Below the pieces are notes generated by a model, which searched no databases, was not told the origin of the DNA, and was given only the letters and a program-made list of their open reading frames with translations. This document shows positions 7,484 through 15,749 of a stretch of 15,919 bases of DNA, one piece after another. Position numbers and translations under genes: made by a program. Source of the DNA: an uncultured Collinsella sp. (lineage in GTDB: Bacteria > Actinomycetota > Coriobacteriia > Coriobacteriales > Coriobacteriaceae); contig CABQMF010000046.1 of NCBI GenBank assembly GCA_902465265.1, forward strand, positions 1 through 15,919. The letters are read 5' to 3'. The number at the start of each line of letters is the position of its first letter. The stretch's first letter is position 1.

Positions 7484-8620
7484 ATGAAATCCGACGCTTC
7501 CGCGCTCGTTTCCGTCATCATTCCCGTGTGCAACGTGGAAAAGTATCTCGCCCAGTGCCTGGAGAGCATCTGCTCCCAAACGCACCGTGAGCTGGAGATC
7601 ATCTGTTTGAACGATGGCTCGAAGGACGGCTCCCTAGCTATTCTTCGCGAGTTTGAGACGCGCGACCCGCGCGTGATCGTTGTTGACAAACCCAACGAGG
7701 GCTACGGCGCCACGTGCAACCGTGGCTTAGAGATGGCTCACGGCGCGTGGGTTTCCGTCATTGAGCCGGACGACTGGATCGACTCGGCCATGTACGAGCG
7801 CATGCTCGCGCGCGCGGCCATGGTGGATGGTCCCGTGGACATCGTCAAGTGCCCGTGGATCGACGTGCACGATTGGGACGACCCGGACATGCAGTACGAG
7901 CAGCAGTGCGTTCTGGCGCACCGCCTGCCCAACACCACGCGCCCCGTGACTCTGGTCGACCTGCCCATCATGGTGGAGCAACACCCGAGCATTTGGAGCG
8001 CCATCTACCGCCGCGACTTCTTGAACGAGTGCGGCATCCGCTTTGTCCCGTACCCGGGCGCTGGCTGGGCGGACAACCCGTTCCTCATCGAGGCGTTCTG
8101 CCAGGCCAAGGCCATCATGACGTTCGATGAGGCCTTCTACCACTACCGCTGTGACCTTCCCGGCGCTACGTACAACCACAAGAAGGACAGTGCCGTGGCC
8201 CTGCCCTTCGACCGCTGGTGTAACATGACGGACATCCTCGAGCGCCTGCACGTGACCGACCTCGGTATCCTCGAGGCGCACTATATGCGCGGCTTTAACT
8301 ACATCCACGGCGCAATCGTGGACGATGGCTGGGAGAACCCCATCGTGCAGGACGGCACGCGCCGTGTGTTCTCGCGCATGGATACCGACATCGTGCTCGG
8401 GCATCCCAAGCTTTCACCTAAGCGCAAGCGCTTCTACCTGGAGCAGATGGGCATTACCGGCCGCCACGTGCCGGTGTGGCCGCGCGTGAAATACTTCGCA
8501 AGCGAGACGGCATTCTTCGTGCGAACCAACGGCGTTGGCGGCCTGGTGCGTAAAGTGGGCGGCTTTGTGAACGGCAAGCAGATTGCCCGCGCCCGTGCGA
8601 AGGAGAACGCAAAGGGGTAG
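7484..8620 (+). CDS. Family 2 glycosyltransferase, 378 aa
   Basis: A cytoplasmic GT-A enzyme expected to transfer a nucleotide sugar to the growing glycan. The N-terminal domain opens VSVIIPVCNVEKYLAQCLES, followed by LNDGSKDGS (residues 42-50), NEGYGATCNRGLEMAHG, and a metal-binding EPDDW at 94-98 in place of the common DXD spelling. No membrane segment is seen. The C-terminal third is family-typical and ends in a basic tail (RARAKENAKG). ATG 7484 has AAAGG about ten bases upstream. It is transcribed divergently from the large glycosyltransferase across a 194-nt gap that should contain both promoters, although no clear hexamer pair stands out. A 270-nt gap follows before the permease, so it may be transcribed separately. 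The sugar specificity cannot be read from sequence. Confidence 0.92.
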   Translation: MKSDASALVSVIIPVCNVEKYLAQCLESICSQTHRELEIICLNDGSKDGSLAILREFETRDPRVIVVDKPNEGYGATCNRGLEMAHGAWVSVIEPDDWIDSAMYERMLARAAMVDGPVDIVKCPWIDVHDWDDPDMQYEQQCVLAHRLPNTTRPVTLVDLPIMVEQHPSIWSAIYRRDFLNECGIRFVPYPGAGWADNPFLIEAFCQAKAIMTFDEAFYHYRCDLPGATYNHKKDSAVALPFDRWCNMTDILERLHVTDLGILEAHYMRGFNYIHGAIVDDGWENPIVQDGTRRVFSRMDTDIVLGHPKLSPKRKRFYLEQMGITGRHVPVWPRVKYFASETAFFVRTNGVGGLVRKVGGFVNGKQIARARAKENAKG

Positions 8621-8890
8621 GGGGTCCTGCTTTTGTTTTCATGAGCGAAGCCGACGAAGACGGTGAAGACGAAGGATATCCGGAGGCGCTGCGGCCCGGT
8701 GCGAGATTCTTCGACTGCGGTTTAACTGTTCGCAGGGACATGATGGAAATGGCCTGCAGGGCCCCCGACTCTCCTGATTGTGTGCAGCTCGCCGGGGCGA
8801 GAAATCGCGCAAGCGCCCCTGTGTTAACATATGTTCTTCGGCAAGGGCGGCATCTGCCGCTAACGTGCAATCAATAGGGAGGCGTCGTCG

Positions 8891-9703
8891 GTGTCCTCAC
8901 AGACTCTTGCAACCGAAAAGGCCCCGCGTCCGTATAAGAAGGATCTGCTCATCCTCGAGCAGCTCGTCACCAAGGACTTCAAGCTCAAGTACCGTCGTAG
9001 TTTCCTCGGTGTGTTGTGGAGCGTTCTCAACCCATTGCTCATGATGGTCGTCATGTCCATCGTGTTCTCTTACATGTTTGGCAGCAACGTCCCCAACTTC
9101 CCACTCTACCTCATCGTGGGCAACGTCACGTTCTCGCTCATGAGCGACTCCACCAACGCAGCGCTTACGAGTATCATCAACGCCGCGCCGCTGCTGAAGA
9201 AGGTCAAGGTCAACCGGTATATCTTCCCGGTGCAGAAGGTCTTGTTCGCGCTCGTGAACTTTGCTTTCTCGCTCATCGCCGTGGCCATCGTCATGCTGTT
9301 CTTCCAGGTTATGCCCACGTGGCACTTCATCTGGCTGCCCCTGTGCCTGTTCTTGCTGATGCTCTTCTGCATCGGCGCGGGCATGGCCATCGGCGCGCTC
9401 TCCGTCTTCTTCCGCGACATCATCCACCTGTGGAGTGTCGTCATCATCGCGTGGACCTACCTCACGCCCATCTTCTGGGACCTCTCCCTGCTTATCGACA
9501 AGGGCGCCCCGCACTGGATCATCATGCTGGTGAAGATAAACCCCATGTACAACTACCTCGAGTTCATGCGTGATATTTTCCTGTGGCAGCAGAACCCCAC
9601 GCCCACGGTGCTCCTTATGTGCATCGCGTGGGCCATCATCGCGCTCATCATCGGTATCTTCGTGTTCAAGAAGACCGAGCACAAGTTCATCCTCTACGTC
9701 TAA
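8891..9703 (+). CDS. wzm: ABC-2 polysaccharide export permease (Wzm/TagG type)
   Basis: The membrane half of an ABC exporter that moves a finished, lipid-linked polysaccharide out of the cytoplasm. The product is 270 residues, standard for the family, with about six hydrophobic segments (roughly 44-63, 72-90, 118-140, 147-170, 180-198 and 238-258). It begins with a cytoplasmic amphipathic stretch, ILEQLVTKDFKLKYRRSFLG, and has the family-typical FFRDI at 173-177 and NPMYNYLE near 217. The start is GTG 8891 with AGGGAGG ending eight bases upstream. The 8621-8890 gap before it holds no convincing gene; a 78-codon plus-strand frame there looks like chance, and a promoter is expected but not clear. 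The ATPase follows nine bases after the stop. Confidence 0.93.
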   Translation: MSSQTLATEKAPRPYKKDLLILEQLVTKDFKLKYRRSFLGVLWSVLNPLLMMVVMSIVFSYMFGSNVPNFPLYLIVGNVTFSLMSDSTNAALTSIINAAPLLKKVKVNRYIFPVQKVLFALVNFAFSLIAVAIVMLFFQVMPTWHFIWLPLCLFLLMLFCIGAGMAIGALSVFFRDIIHLWSVVIIAWTYLTPIFWDLSLLIDKGAPHWIIMLVKINPMYNYLEFMRDIFLWQQNPTPTVLLMCIAWAIIALIIGIFVFKKTEHKFILYV

Positions 9704-9712
9704 GGCGGCACC

Positions 9713-10468
9713 ATGGCAGACGCTAACAACACCGAGTACGCCATCGAGGTCGACGACGTCACGATGGTCTTCAACATGGCCAGCGAGCAGCTCAACTCCC
9801 TCAAGGAGTACTTCATCAAGCTCGTGCGCCACGAGTTGTTCTTCAAGGAGTTCCATGCTCTGGAGCACGTGAGCTTTAAGGTTAAAAAGGGCGAGGTCAT
9901 CGGCCTGGTGGGAACCAACGGTTCCGGTAAGTCCACCATGCTCAAGATCATCGCCGGCGTGCTCGAGCCCACGAAGGGCACCGTGACGGTTCGTGGCAAC
10001 ATCGCGCCCCTCATCGAGCTGGGCGCTGGTTTCGACCTCGAGCTCACCGCGCGTGAGAACATTTTCCTCAACGGTGCGCTTTTGGGTTACTCCAAGCAGT
10101 TCATGAATGAGCACCTGGACGAGATCGTGGACTTCGCCGAGCTGCGCGACTTCCTCGACATGCCCATGAAGAATTACTCATCCGGTATGGTCGCGCGCAT
10201 CGCGTTCGCCATCGCCACCGTGGTGGAGCCCGACATCCTCATCGTCGATGAGACGCTCTCTGTGGGCGACGTGTTTTTCCAGCAGAAGTGCGAGCGCCGC
10301 ATCCAGAGCTTCATAGATTCCGGCAACGTGACCGTGCTGTTCGTGAGCCATTCCATCGAGCAGGTGGAGCGCATCTGCACCTCCGCGGTGTGGATCGAGA
10401 AGGGTCACGAGCGCATGATCGGCCCGGTGGACGAGGTCTGCGCGGCTTACAAGGCGCAGTTCGACTAA
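9713..10468 (+). CDS. wzt: ABC exporter ATPase (Wzt/TagH type, no sugar-binding tail)
   Basis: The nucleotide-binding subunit that powers the Wzm permease encoded immediately upstream. All ATPase motifs are intact: Walker A GTNGSGKST at 67-75, signature YSSGM at 155-159, Walker B ILIVDE at 175-180, and the switch His213 in VSHS. IAPLIELGAGF at 98-108 is characteristic of the polysaccharide and teichoic-acid exporter branch. At 251 residues it ends shortly after the ATPase fold, so it lacks the C-terminal carbohydrate-binding domain found in some O-antigen Wzt proteins. That suggests export does not depend on recognising a chain-end modification through Wzt. The stop is one base from the next glycosyltransferase start, indicating coupled translation. 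A decayed paralogue lies at 15104-15696. Confidence 0.95.
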   Translation: MADANNTEYAIEVDDVTMVFNMASEQLNSLKEYFIKLVRHELFFKEFHALEHVSFKVKKGEVIGLVGTNGSGKSTMLKIIAGVLEPTKGTVTVRGNIAPLIELGAGFDLELTARENIFLNGALLGYSKQFMNEHLDEIVDFAELRDFLDMPMKNYSSGMVARIAFAIATVVEPDILIVDETLSVGDVFFQQKCERRIQSFIDSGNVTVLFVSHSIEQVERICTSAVWIEKGHERMIGPVDEVCAAYKAQFD

Positions 10469-10469
10469 C

Positions 10470-11579
10470 ATGTCCGACGCGTGCGACGAGGCGGCCGCGA
10501 GTGAGCGCCGCCCCTTCTTTTCCATCATCATGCCCTGCTATGGCGTGGCGGCCTATCTGCCCGATGCCGTAGCGTGTGTCCATGCCCAAACGTGTGCGGA
10601 CTGGGAGCTCATCTGCGTTGACGACGCCTCTCCCGATAACGTCGCGGAGCTCGTCGAGCATGCCGCTGCCGAGGATCCGCGCATTCGCCTTGTGCGCCAC
10701 GAGGAGAACCAAGGCCTGTCCGGCGCGCGCAATACCGGCATCGCGGCGGCGCGCGGCTCTTACGTCTGGATGCCCGACCCGGATGATGCGTACGCTCCCG
10801 ACCTACTCGAGCGCTGTGCCGAGAAGATCTATTTCCAGGCCGATGCGGGGGTCAGGACCGACGTCGTGGTGTTCGGGCTTACCGAGGAACTCTTCGATGC
10901 GGACGGTTCCGTATGCGGTGCGCACGACATCGTGCCGGCGCTCGACGGGGCTTTTTCGGGCTCCGATGCGCACGCGCAGGTTCTCGACCTCGAGGACCGT
11001 ACGCTTCTGGGCTATGCGTGGAACAAGGTCTACCGTGCGGAGGTGCTGGACGGTATCGCGTTCGAGACCGTCCCCCTCATCGAGGACGTCGTCTTCAACG
11101 TTGCGGTCTTTAATCGCGTTGAGAACCTCGTGCTCGTGGCGCGTCCTTTGTACCGCTACGAGAAGCGCGCGGCCGCCAACCTGACGGCCAAATTCGTGCC
11201 CGAGTACTACGAGGTGCATCGCCGTCGCATCGACGATGTGTACCGCCAGCAGGTGTCGTGGGGCCTCGATTCCGCCGATGTCCGCTCCCGCCTCGGGGCT
11301 CGTTATGCGCGCTACATCTTGTCCGCGCTCGAGCGCAACTGCGATGCGCGCGCGGGGCTGAACCATGCGGACCGCGTGGCCTTCTGCCGCAGCGTCATGG
11401 ACGACGGACTCTTCCGCGTGCTCGTCCTGGATGCGCGCCCACAGGGCAGGGGAGCCCGCGTGTGCGTGGGCCTTCTCAAGACGCGCAGCGCCCTGGTGTG
11501 GTGCGCCGTCGGTCGCATCATCCACCTCGTGAGGTCGCGCGCCGGCCTCGCGTACCGTAAAGCCACGTTTTCCCGTTAG
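10470..11579 (+). CDS. Family 2 glycosyltransferase, 369 aa
   Basis: A soluble GT-A glycosyltransferase placed inside the export operon, so it very likely helps build the exported chain. The N-terminal fold is clear: FSIIMPCYGVAAYLPDAV (residues 17-34), WELICVDDASPDN (45-57), the nucleotide-side QGLSGARNTGIAAARG (81-96) and metal-binding DPDD at 103-106. The segment LLGYAWNKVYR followed by PLIEDVVFNV is typical of WcaA-like enzymes in the acceptor region. The C-terminus is basic, with a hydrophobic stretch (ALVWCAVGRIIHLV) that could associate with the membrane. ATG 10470 lies one base after the wzt stop, with GGCGCAG-type sequence rather than a strong Shine-Dalgarno, consistent with translational coupling. 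Donor sugar unknown. Confidence 0.92.
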   Translation: MSDACDEAAASERRPFFSIIMPCYGVAAYLPDAVACVHAQTCADWELICVDDASPDNVAELVEHAAAEDPRIRLVRHEENQGLSGARNTGIAAARGSYVWMPDPDDAYAPDLLERCAEKIYFQADAGVRTDVVVFGLTEELFDADGSVCGAHDIVPALDGAFSGSDAHAQVLDLEDRTLLGYAWNKVYRAEVLDGIAFETVPLIEDVVFNVAVFNRVENLVLVARPLYRYEKRAAANLTAKFVPEYYEVHRRRIDDVYRQQVSWGLDSADVRSRLGARYARYILSALERNCDARAGLNHADRVAFCRSVMDDGLFRVLVLDARPQGRGARVCVGLLKTRSALVWCAVGRIIHLVRSRAGLAYRKATFSR

Positions 11580-11587
11580 GAGCTCCC

Positions 11588-12646
11588 GTGCCCAAGAACG
11601 CGTTCGACACATCTGCACCACAGCTCACCGTCGCTGTTCCCGCGTACAACGTCGAGTCCTACCTCGCGCGCGGCCTCGAGTCCTACCTCGACCCGCGCTT
11701 CGTGGGCAATCTCGAGGTTATCGTTGTGGACGATGGCTCCACCGACGGCACCCGCGCGCTCGCGGAGGACTTCGCGGCTCGCAGCAACGGCGTGATCCGC
11801 GTTATCTCCAAGGAGAACGGCGGGCACGGTTCGGCCGTGAACGCCGGCATCGAGCACGCGCGCGGCCGTTACTTCCGTGTGATCGACGGCGACGACTGGG
11901 TGAACGCCGACGGCATGGCCGAGCTGCTCGATCGCCTGGCCGACCTCGACTGCGATCTTGTGGTGGATAAGAAGCGCGAGGTCGATATGACCACAGGCGA
12001 GGAGCGTGCATTCCCGCTGGCGAAGGGTGTCGTTCCCGGCCGCGTGCTCGATTTCTCGACCGTACTCACCAACGGCGACACCGTCTTCCAGATCATGATC
12101 CATACGCTCACCGCGCGCACGGACTACCTGCGCGGTATCGGTATCAAGCTGCTCGAGCACACGTTCTACGAGGACTACGAGTACGTCGTCAAGGCGAGCG
12201 TGCCGGCCTCGACCATCTGCTATCTGGATGTCGAGGTGTACCAGTACCTCGTGGGCAACGCCAACCAGTCCGTGAACCACGACAACTACGTGCGTCGCTG
12301 GGACGACCATTCCCGCGTGGTGACCGAGCTTTTGGCCTATCTCGAGCGTTGCGAGCACGATGAGGTCCGCGCGGCCACCGGTGAGAAGCTCTCGAACGAA
12401 GCCGTCTACTACGTCCGTGAGAAAGTCCATCTCATCGTGGACACGCACTATAACATCGCGCTTCTGTTCGACGAGGACCGCAGCCGCGGCCGTGCGCGCG
12501 CAAAGGAGTTCCGTCGCGAGCTTCGCCGCGCCGACATCGACCAGTGGACGCGCGGAGAGCAACGCTACCGAATGGCCATGCTGCTTAACCGCCTGAGCCT
12601 CTCGTATAATTCCATCAAGCGCCTGGTTGCCAGGCGCCGTCACTAG
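11588..12646 (+). CDS. Family 2 glycosyltransferase, 352 aa
   Basis: A GT-A glycosyltransferase of the polymer-building set. The start is GTG 11588, five bases after AGGAG at 11578-11582, which overlaps the preceding stop. Motifs: LTVAVPAYNVESYLARGLES (residues 13-32), VIVVDDGSTDGT (44-55), GGHGSAVNAGIEHARG (78-93) and metal-binding DGDDW at 100-104. The middle carries FYEDYEYVVKA, an acceptor-side ED motif common in this group. There are no membrane segments and the protein ends in a basic tail (RLVARRRH). A very long frame lies antisense to this gene and the next; it is a compositional shadow. The neighbours on both sides are glycosyltransferases in the same orientation. Sugar and linkage cannot be predicted. 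Confidence 0.92.
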   Translation: MPKNAFDTSAPQLTVAVPAYNVESYLARGLESYLDPRFVGNLEVIVVDDGSTDGTRALAEDFAARSNGVIRVISKENGGHGSAVNAGIEHARGRYFRVIDGDDWVNADGMAELLDRLADLDCDLVVDKKREVDMTTGEERAFPLAKGVVPGRVLDFSTVLTNGDTVFQIMIHTLTARTDYLRGIGIKLLEHTFYEDYEYVVKASVPASTICYLDVEVYQYLVGNANQSVNHDNYVRRWDDHSRVVTELLAYLERCEHDEVRAATGEKLSNEAVYYVREKVHLIVDTHYNIALLFDEDRSRGRARAKEFRRELRRADIDQWTRGEQRYRMAMLLNRLSLSYNSIKRLVARRRH

Positions 12647-12667
12647 CAAGCCAACAGGGGATACTCC

Positions 12668-13903
12668 ATGAGTCGCAAACCGCGCATCGCCATATTCAGC
12701 GCCGACGCCAAGCTTGGCCACGAGGTCAAGGGCGCTACGCGCTACACGTTTCTCGCGAGCCTGCTCGTGGAGCGTGGTTTCGACGTTGATTTCATCACGA
12801 GCGGTTTCCAGCACTGGGAGAAGCGCCAACGCGATTTGGATTCGTTCGATGCGAGCGCGCATCCGTTCAACGTCAAGTTCATTTCCGAGCCGAGCTACCC
12901 GGCCAACATGTGCCCGCAGCGCATCTGGGCGCATCATGTGATGGCCAAGCGCGTGAGCGCGTATTTCGACGCCAACCACGACTACGACCTCATCTACTGC
13001 CAGATTCCTCCCAACGATGTGACGCTTGCCGCGGGACGGGCGGCCAAGCGCTATGGTATCCCCTTCGTGGTGGACGTGAACGACCTGTGGCCCGAGGCCT
13101 TCCGCATCGCGCTCGATGTGCCCGTTGTGTCGGACCTGCTGTTCGCACCGTTTGAACGCCAGGCGCGCCGTGCCTACGCGTTGGCAGACGCCGTGGTGGG
13201 AACCTCCGACGAGTACGCGGCGCGACCCTTCCGCGATCGCGCGGAGGACATTCCCAAGCTCGTGGTGTACGTGGGCAACGATCTCGCGGAGTTCGACGCC
13301 GGAGCTGCGGAAAATGCCGCTTCGGTGGTGAAGCCCGCCGGTGAGGTCTGGGTTTCCTATGCCGGCAACATCTCGGCGCTCTACGACCTGGAAACGCTCG
13401 TCGAGGCGGTGGCCATCGCCGCCAAGGCTCATCCCGAGCTCAAGCTCAAGATCTTGGGCGATGGACCGGAGCGTGGATCCGTCGAGGCCGCCGTCATGCG
13501 CACCGGCGCTCCCGCCGAGCTTCTGGGTTATATGCCGTACCGCACCATGGCCGCCTGGCTCAAGGCGTCCGACATGGTGGTGAACTCGCTGGTGGCCAAC
13601 GCGCCGCAGAGCGTGCCCACCAAGATTGGCGACTACCTTGCCTCGGGCCGCCCCATGGTCAACACGTCCATGAACGCGGAGTTCCGCGAGAAGGTGGAGC
13701 GTGAAGGTTTTGGCGTGAACGTGGTTCCCGGCGATGCCGAGGGACTCGCGAAGGTGATCTGCGAGCTGGTGGAGGACGAAGCGGGGCGTGCGCGCATGGG
13801 TCATGTGGCGCGCGAGCTCGCCGTGGCCCAGTTCGACCGTCCGCATTCCTACGAGGCGACCGTCGACCTTATTCGGAGTTTGATTGCCGAGCGCTCGAAG
13901 TAA
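12668..13903 (+). CDS. GT-B (family 4-like) glycosyltransferase, 411 aa
   Basis: The last gene of the export operon, 21 nt after the previous stop, with AGGGG about seven bases before ATG 12668. Unlike its neighbours it has the two-domain GT-B fold. The N-terminal half (1-215) contains the acceptor-binding side with DVNDLWPEAF at 136-145, a hallmark of WbuB/CapM-like enzymes. The C-terminal Rossmann half opens VSYAGNISALYDLETLVEAV, then LKILGDGPERG (260-270) and the nucleotide-sugar loop VPTKIGDYLASGRPMV (316-331). An Asp (322) stands where many family 4 enzymes have Glu, a substitution I believe also occurs in related enzymes. It probably adds one sugar early in chain assembly, acting at the inner face of the membrane. 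Donor unknown. Confidence 0.92.
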   Translation: MSRKPRIAIFSADAKLGHEVKGATRYTFLASLLVERGFDVDFITSGFQHWEKRQRDLDSFDASAHPFNVKFISEPSYPANMCPQRIWAHHVMAKRVSAYFDANHDYDLIYCQIPPNDVTLAAGRAAKRYGIPFVVDVNDLWPEAFRIALDVPVVSDLLFAPFERQARRAYALADAVVGTSDEYAARPFRDRAEDIPKLVVYVGNDLAEFDAGAAENAASVVKPAGEVWVSYAGNISALYDLETLVEAVAIAAKAHPELKLKILGDGPERGSVEAAVMRTGAPAELLGYMPYRTMAAWLKASDMVVNSLVANAPQSVPTKIGDYLASGRPMVNTSMNAEFREKVEREGFGVNVVPGDAEGLAKVICELVEDEAGRARMGHVARELAVAQFDRPHSYEATVDLIRSLIAERSK

Positions 13904-14018
13904 ACCGCACGCGTCTGCTCGTGCGCGAGGCGGAGTGCATGCTGGAGGCCGGCAAATAGGCCTACTTCTTTGCCAAAGTTGCGTGAGAAGGAGTGCCAAC
14001 GCACGGCGTAGGGGCGGT

Positions 14019-14981
14019 TTACCTCGCGTTCGTGTTGTCGTTGCGATAGTCACCGAAGGTGTATTTGTTATACACGTTGACTTCCCACTGCTTTTTTTCG
14101 ACCTTTGCCACGGAGTCGAGGATAAAACCAGTCGCGAGACTTAAGCCACATAGGAACATAAACGATGCGGCGAGCAGGGCGGTTGGGAAACGCGGAACAA
14201 GACCGGTCTGGAAATACTCGACAATGATGGGAATGCCCAGGGCAAGACCGATTATTGCAAACAGGAGCGCAACGAGGCTGAAAAATTTGAGCGGGCGGTA
14301 GTCCTTGAACAGCGTGCCGATCATGGCGACAACTTTGATGCCGTCGCTGACGGTGTTGAGTTTGGACTCGGAACCCTCGGGGCGGTCACGGTACTCAATA
14401 GGCACATCTTTGATGCGCCAGCGGTGGTCGACGGCATGGATGGAGAGCTCGGTTTCAATCTGAAAGCCCTCGGAAAGCACGGGGAACGTTTTGACAAAGG
14501 GGCGGCTCATGGCGCGATAGCCCGTCATGACGTCATCGAAGCTGTATCCGTAAATCCATTTGATCATGGCACGAACCAGATTGTTGCCAAAGCCGTGGAA
14601 GGCGCGCTTGTTTTCCTCGGCGTAGGTGCCGTTGGACAGGCGATCGCCGACGGTCATATCGGCTGTACCATTAAGAATGGGCTCGCAGAGGGCTTTTGCC
14701 GCTTCGGCGGGGTAGGTGTCGTCGCCGTCGACCATGAGGTAGCAATCGGCGTCGATATCGCGGAACATCTGACGGCAGACATTGCCCTTTCCCTGCCGGG
14801 GCTCAAAGCGCACCGTGGCGCCGTGTTCCGTTGCGATGCGCGAGGTATCGTCTGACGAGTTGTTATCGTATACATAGACCGTCGCCTGCGGAAGCTCGCG
14901 GTGGAAGTCGTCAATGACTTTGCCGATCGTGAGGGCTTCGTTGTAGCAGGGGATAATGACGGCAATAGATTCAGAATTCAC
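14019..14981 (-). CDS. DPM1-like polyprenyl-phosphate glycosyltransferase with C-terminal membrane segments
   Basis: A family 2 enzyme of the dolichol-phosphate mannose synthase type, 320 residues. Motifs: IAVIIPCYNEALTIGKVIDD (6-25), VYVYDNNSSDDT (35-46), QGKGNVCRQMF (63-73), metal-binding DGDDT at 85-89 and DVMTGYRAMSR (150-160). Two hydrophobic segments near 233-255 and 266-288 anchor it in the membrane, as in bacterial polyprenyl-phosphate glucosyl or mannosyl transferases. It likely charges the lipid carrier with one sugar for transfer outside the cell. The start is GTG 14981, six bases after AAAGGAG; no in-frame ATG is better. It converges on the plus-strand operon and diverges from the broken wzt copy, with 122 nt between start codons. 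Its codons are less GC-rich than the operon's. Confidence 0.92.
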   Translation of the reverse strand: MNSESIAVIIPCYNEALTIGKVIDDFHRELPQATVYVYDNNSSDDTSRIATEHGATVRFEPRQGKGNVCRQMFRDIDADCYLMVDGDDTYPAEAAKALCEPILNGTADMTVGDRLSNGTYAEENKRAFHGFGNNLVRAMIKWIYGYSFDDVMTGYRAMSRPFVKTFPVLSEGFQIETELSIHAVDHRWRIKDVPIEYRDRPEGSESKLNTVSDGIKVVAMIGTLFKDYRPLKFFSLVALLFAIIGLALGIPIIVEYFQTGLVPRFPTALLAASFMFLCGLSLATGFILDSVAKVEKKQWEVNVYNKYTFGDYRNDNTNAR

Positions 14982-15011
14982 TCAATGCTCCTTTGATATT
15001 CAATCGTAGAA

Positions 15012-15017
15012 AGTATA
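15012..15017 (-). promoter_or_regulatory. Possible -10 element for the DPM1-like gene
   Basis: Minus-strand TATACT lies about 31 nt before the GTG start, the same motif and distance as before the DUF4012 gene. No convincing -35 hexamer is seen, so confidence is limited. Confidence 0.35.
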
Positions 15018-15103
15018 GCCGTTTGGCCCTGGCATCCTGAGATGTAGCCGTCTTCCACAAGTCCGAGCGCAAATTCATCTTCTACATCTAAAGGAATGCT
15101 GTG

Positions 15104-15696
15104 ATGACTGAATCTGTTGTTGATTACAACGAGCAGCCTCTGGCTGTCGAGGTCGACGCCACCACCATGATCTTTAACATGGCGTCTGACTCGCTGACCT
15201 GCCTCAAAGAATGTTTTATTAAGCTCGCTAAGCATGAGTTGTTCTTTGAGGAGTTTAGGGCGCTTAGGCACATCTCGTTTGATATTCACCGCGGTGAGGT
15301 CGTGGGCTTGGTCGGTACTAATGGTTCCGGCAAGTCCACGATGCTCAAGATTATCGCTGGTGCGCTCGAGCTTAGCGAGGGCAGCGTTAAGGTTCATGGC
15401 AACATTGCACCTCTGATTGAACTTGGAGCTGGCTTTGATCCCGAGCTGACGGCACGCGAGAACATTTATTTGAACGTTGCGCTAGTCGGCTATACCAAGG
15501 AATTTATCGATGCCGACTTTGATGGCATTATCGAGTTCGTTGAGCTGCAGAACTTTGTCGACATGCCGCTCAAGAACTTCTCTTCGGGTATGGTTGCGCG
15601 CATCTGCCAGCGTGCGTTTGGATTGAGAAGGGCGACCTTCGTATGGACGGCCCGGTCGATGAGGTATGCGAGGCATACCGCGAACAGTTCAAGTAG
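15104..15696 (+). pseudogene. Broken second ABC exporter ATPase (Wzt type)
   Basis: The first 167 residues closely match the intact Wzt at 9713: Walker A GTNGSGKST, IAPLIELGAGF and signature FSSGM are present. Immediately after MVARI the sequence jumps to the equivalent of the Wzt C-terminus (VWIEKG, GPVDEVC, ending EQFK and TAG at 15694-15696). This skips the region equivalent to 10202-10375 of the intact gene, 174 nt or 58 codons, which includes Walker B and the switch His. The tail is also one base out of frame, so the literal reading frame runs on to 15772 into the tRNA. The junction is at GCGCATC (15598-15604), a 7-mer that borders the same segment in the intact copy. ATG 15104 follows AAAGGA. 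No permease partner is adjacent. It cannot hydrolyse ATP normally. Confidence 0.88.
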
Positions 15697-15698
15697 GT

Positions 15699-15704
15699 TA
15701 TACT
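15699..15704 (+). promoter_or_regulatory. Possible -10 element for tRNA-Arg
   Basis: TATACT lies about 45 nt before the mature tRNA 5' end, just after the ATPase remnant. There is no clear -35 hexamer. It is included because the same hexamer precedes two other genes in this window. Confidence 0.25.
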
Positions 15705-15749
15705 TATTTGCGCTTGGCGGGCTCGCGCTTGCTTGGCGTGCGGTTATTT

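Noticed and set aside
8641..8877. A 78-codon plus-strand frame in the gap before wzm
   Set aside because: It lacks a Shine-Dalgarno, has no recognisable motif or secondary-structure pattern, and competes with an equally long antisense frame.
8897..10114. A 405-codon minus-strand frame antisense to wzm and wzt
   Set aside because: Its translation is almost entirely Asp, Glu, His, Val and Leu repeats mirroring hydrophobic codons on the other strand; both sense genes are certain.
14011..14022. GGCGGT as part of a JUMPstart/ops element
   Set aside because: It lies at the converging ends of two genes, not upstream of a polysaccharide operon, and lacks the full ops sequence.
11576..14053. An 825-codon open frame on the minus strand
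   Set aside because: It lies antisense to two clear glycosyltransferase genes with intact motifs. Its translation is rich in His, Val, Arg and Ala without family motifs, as expected for a shadow of GC-rich codons.
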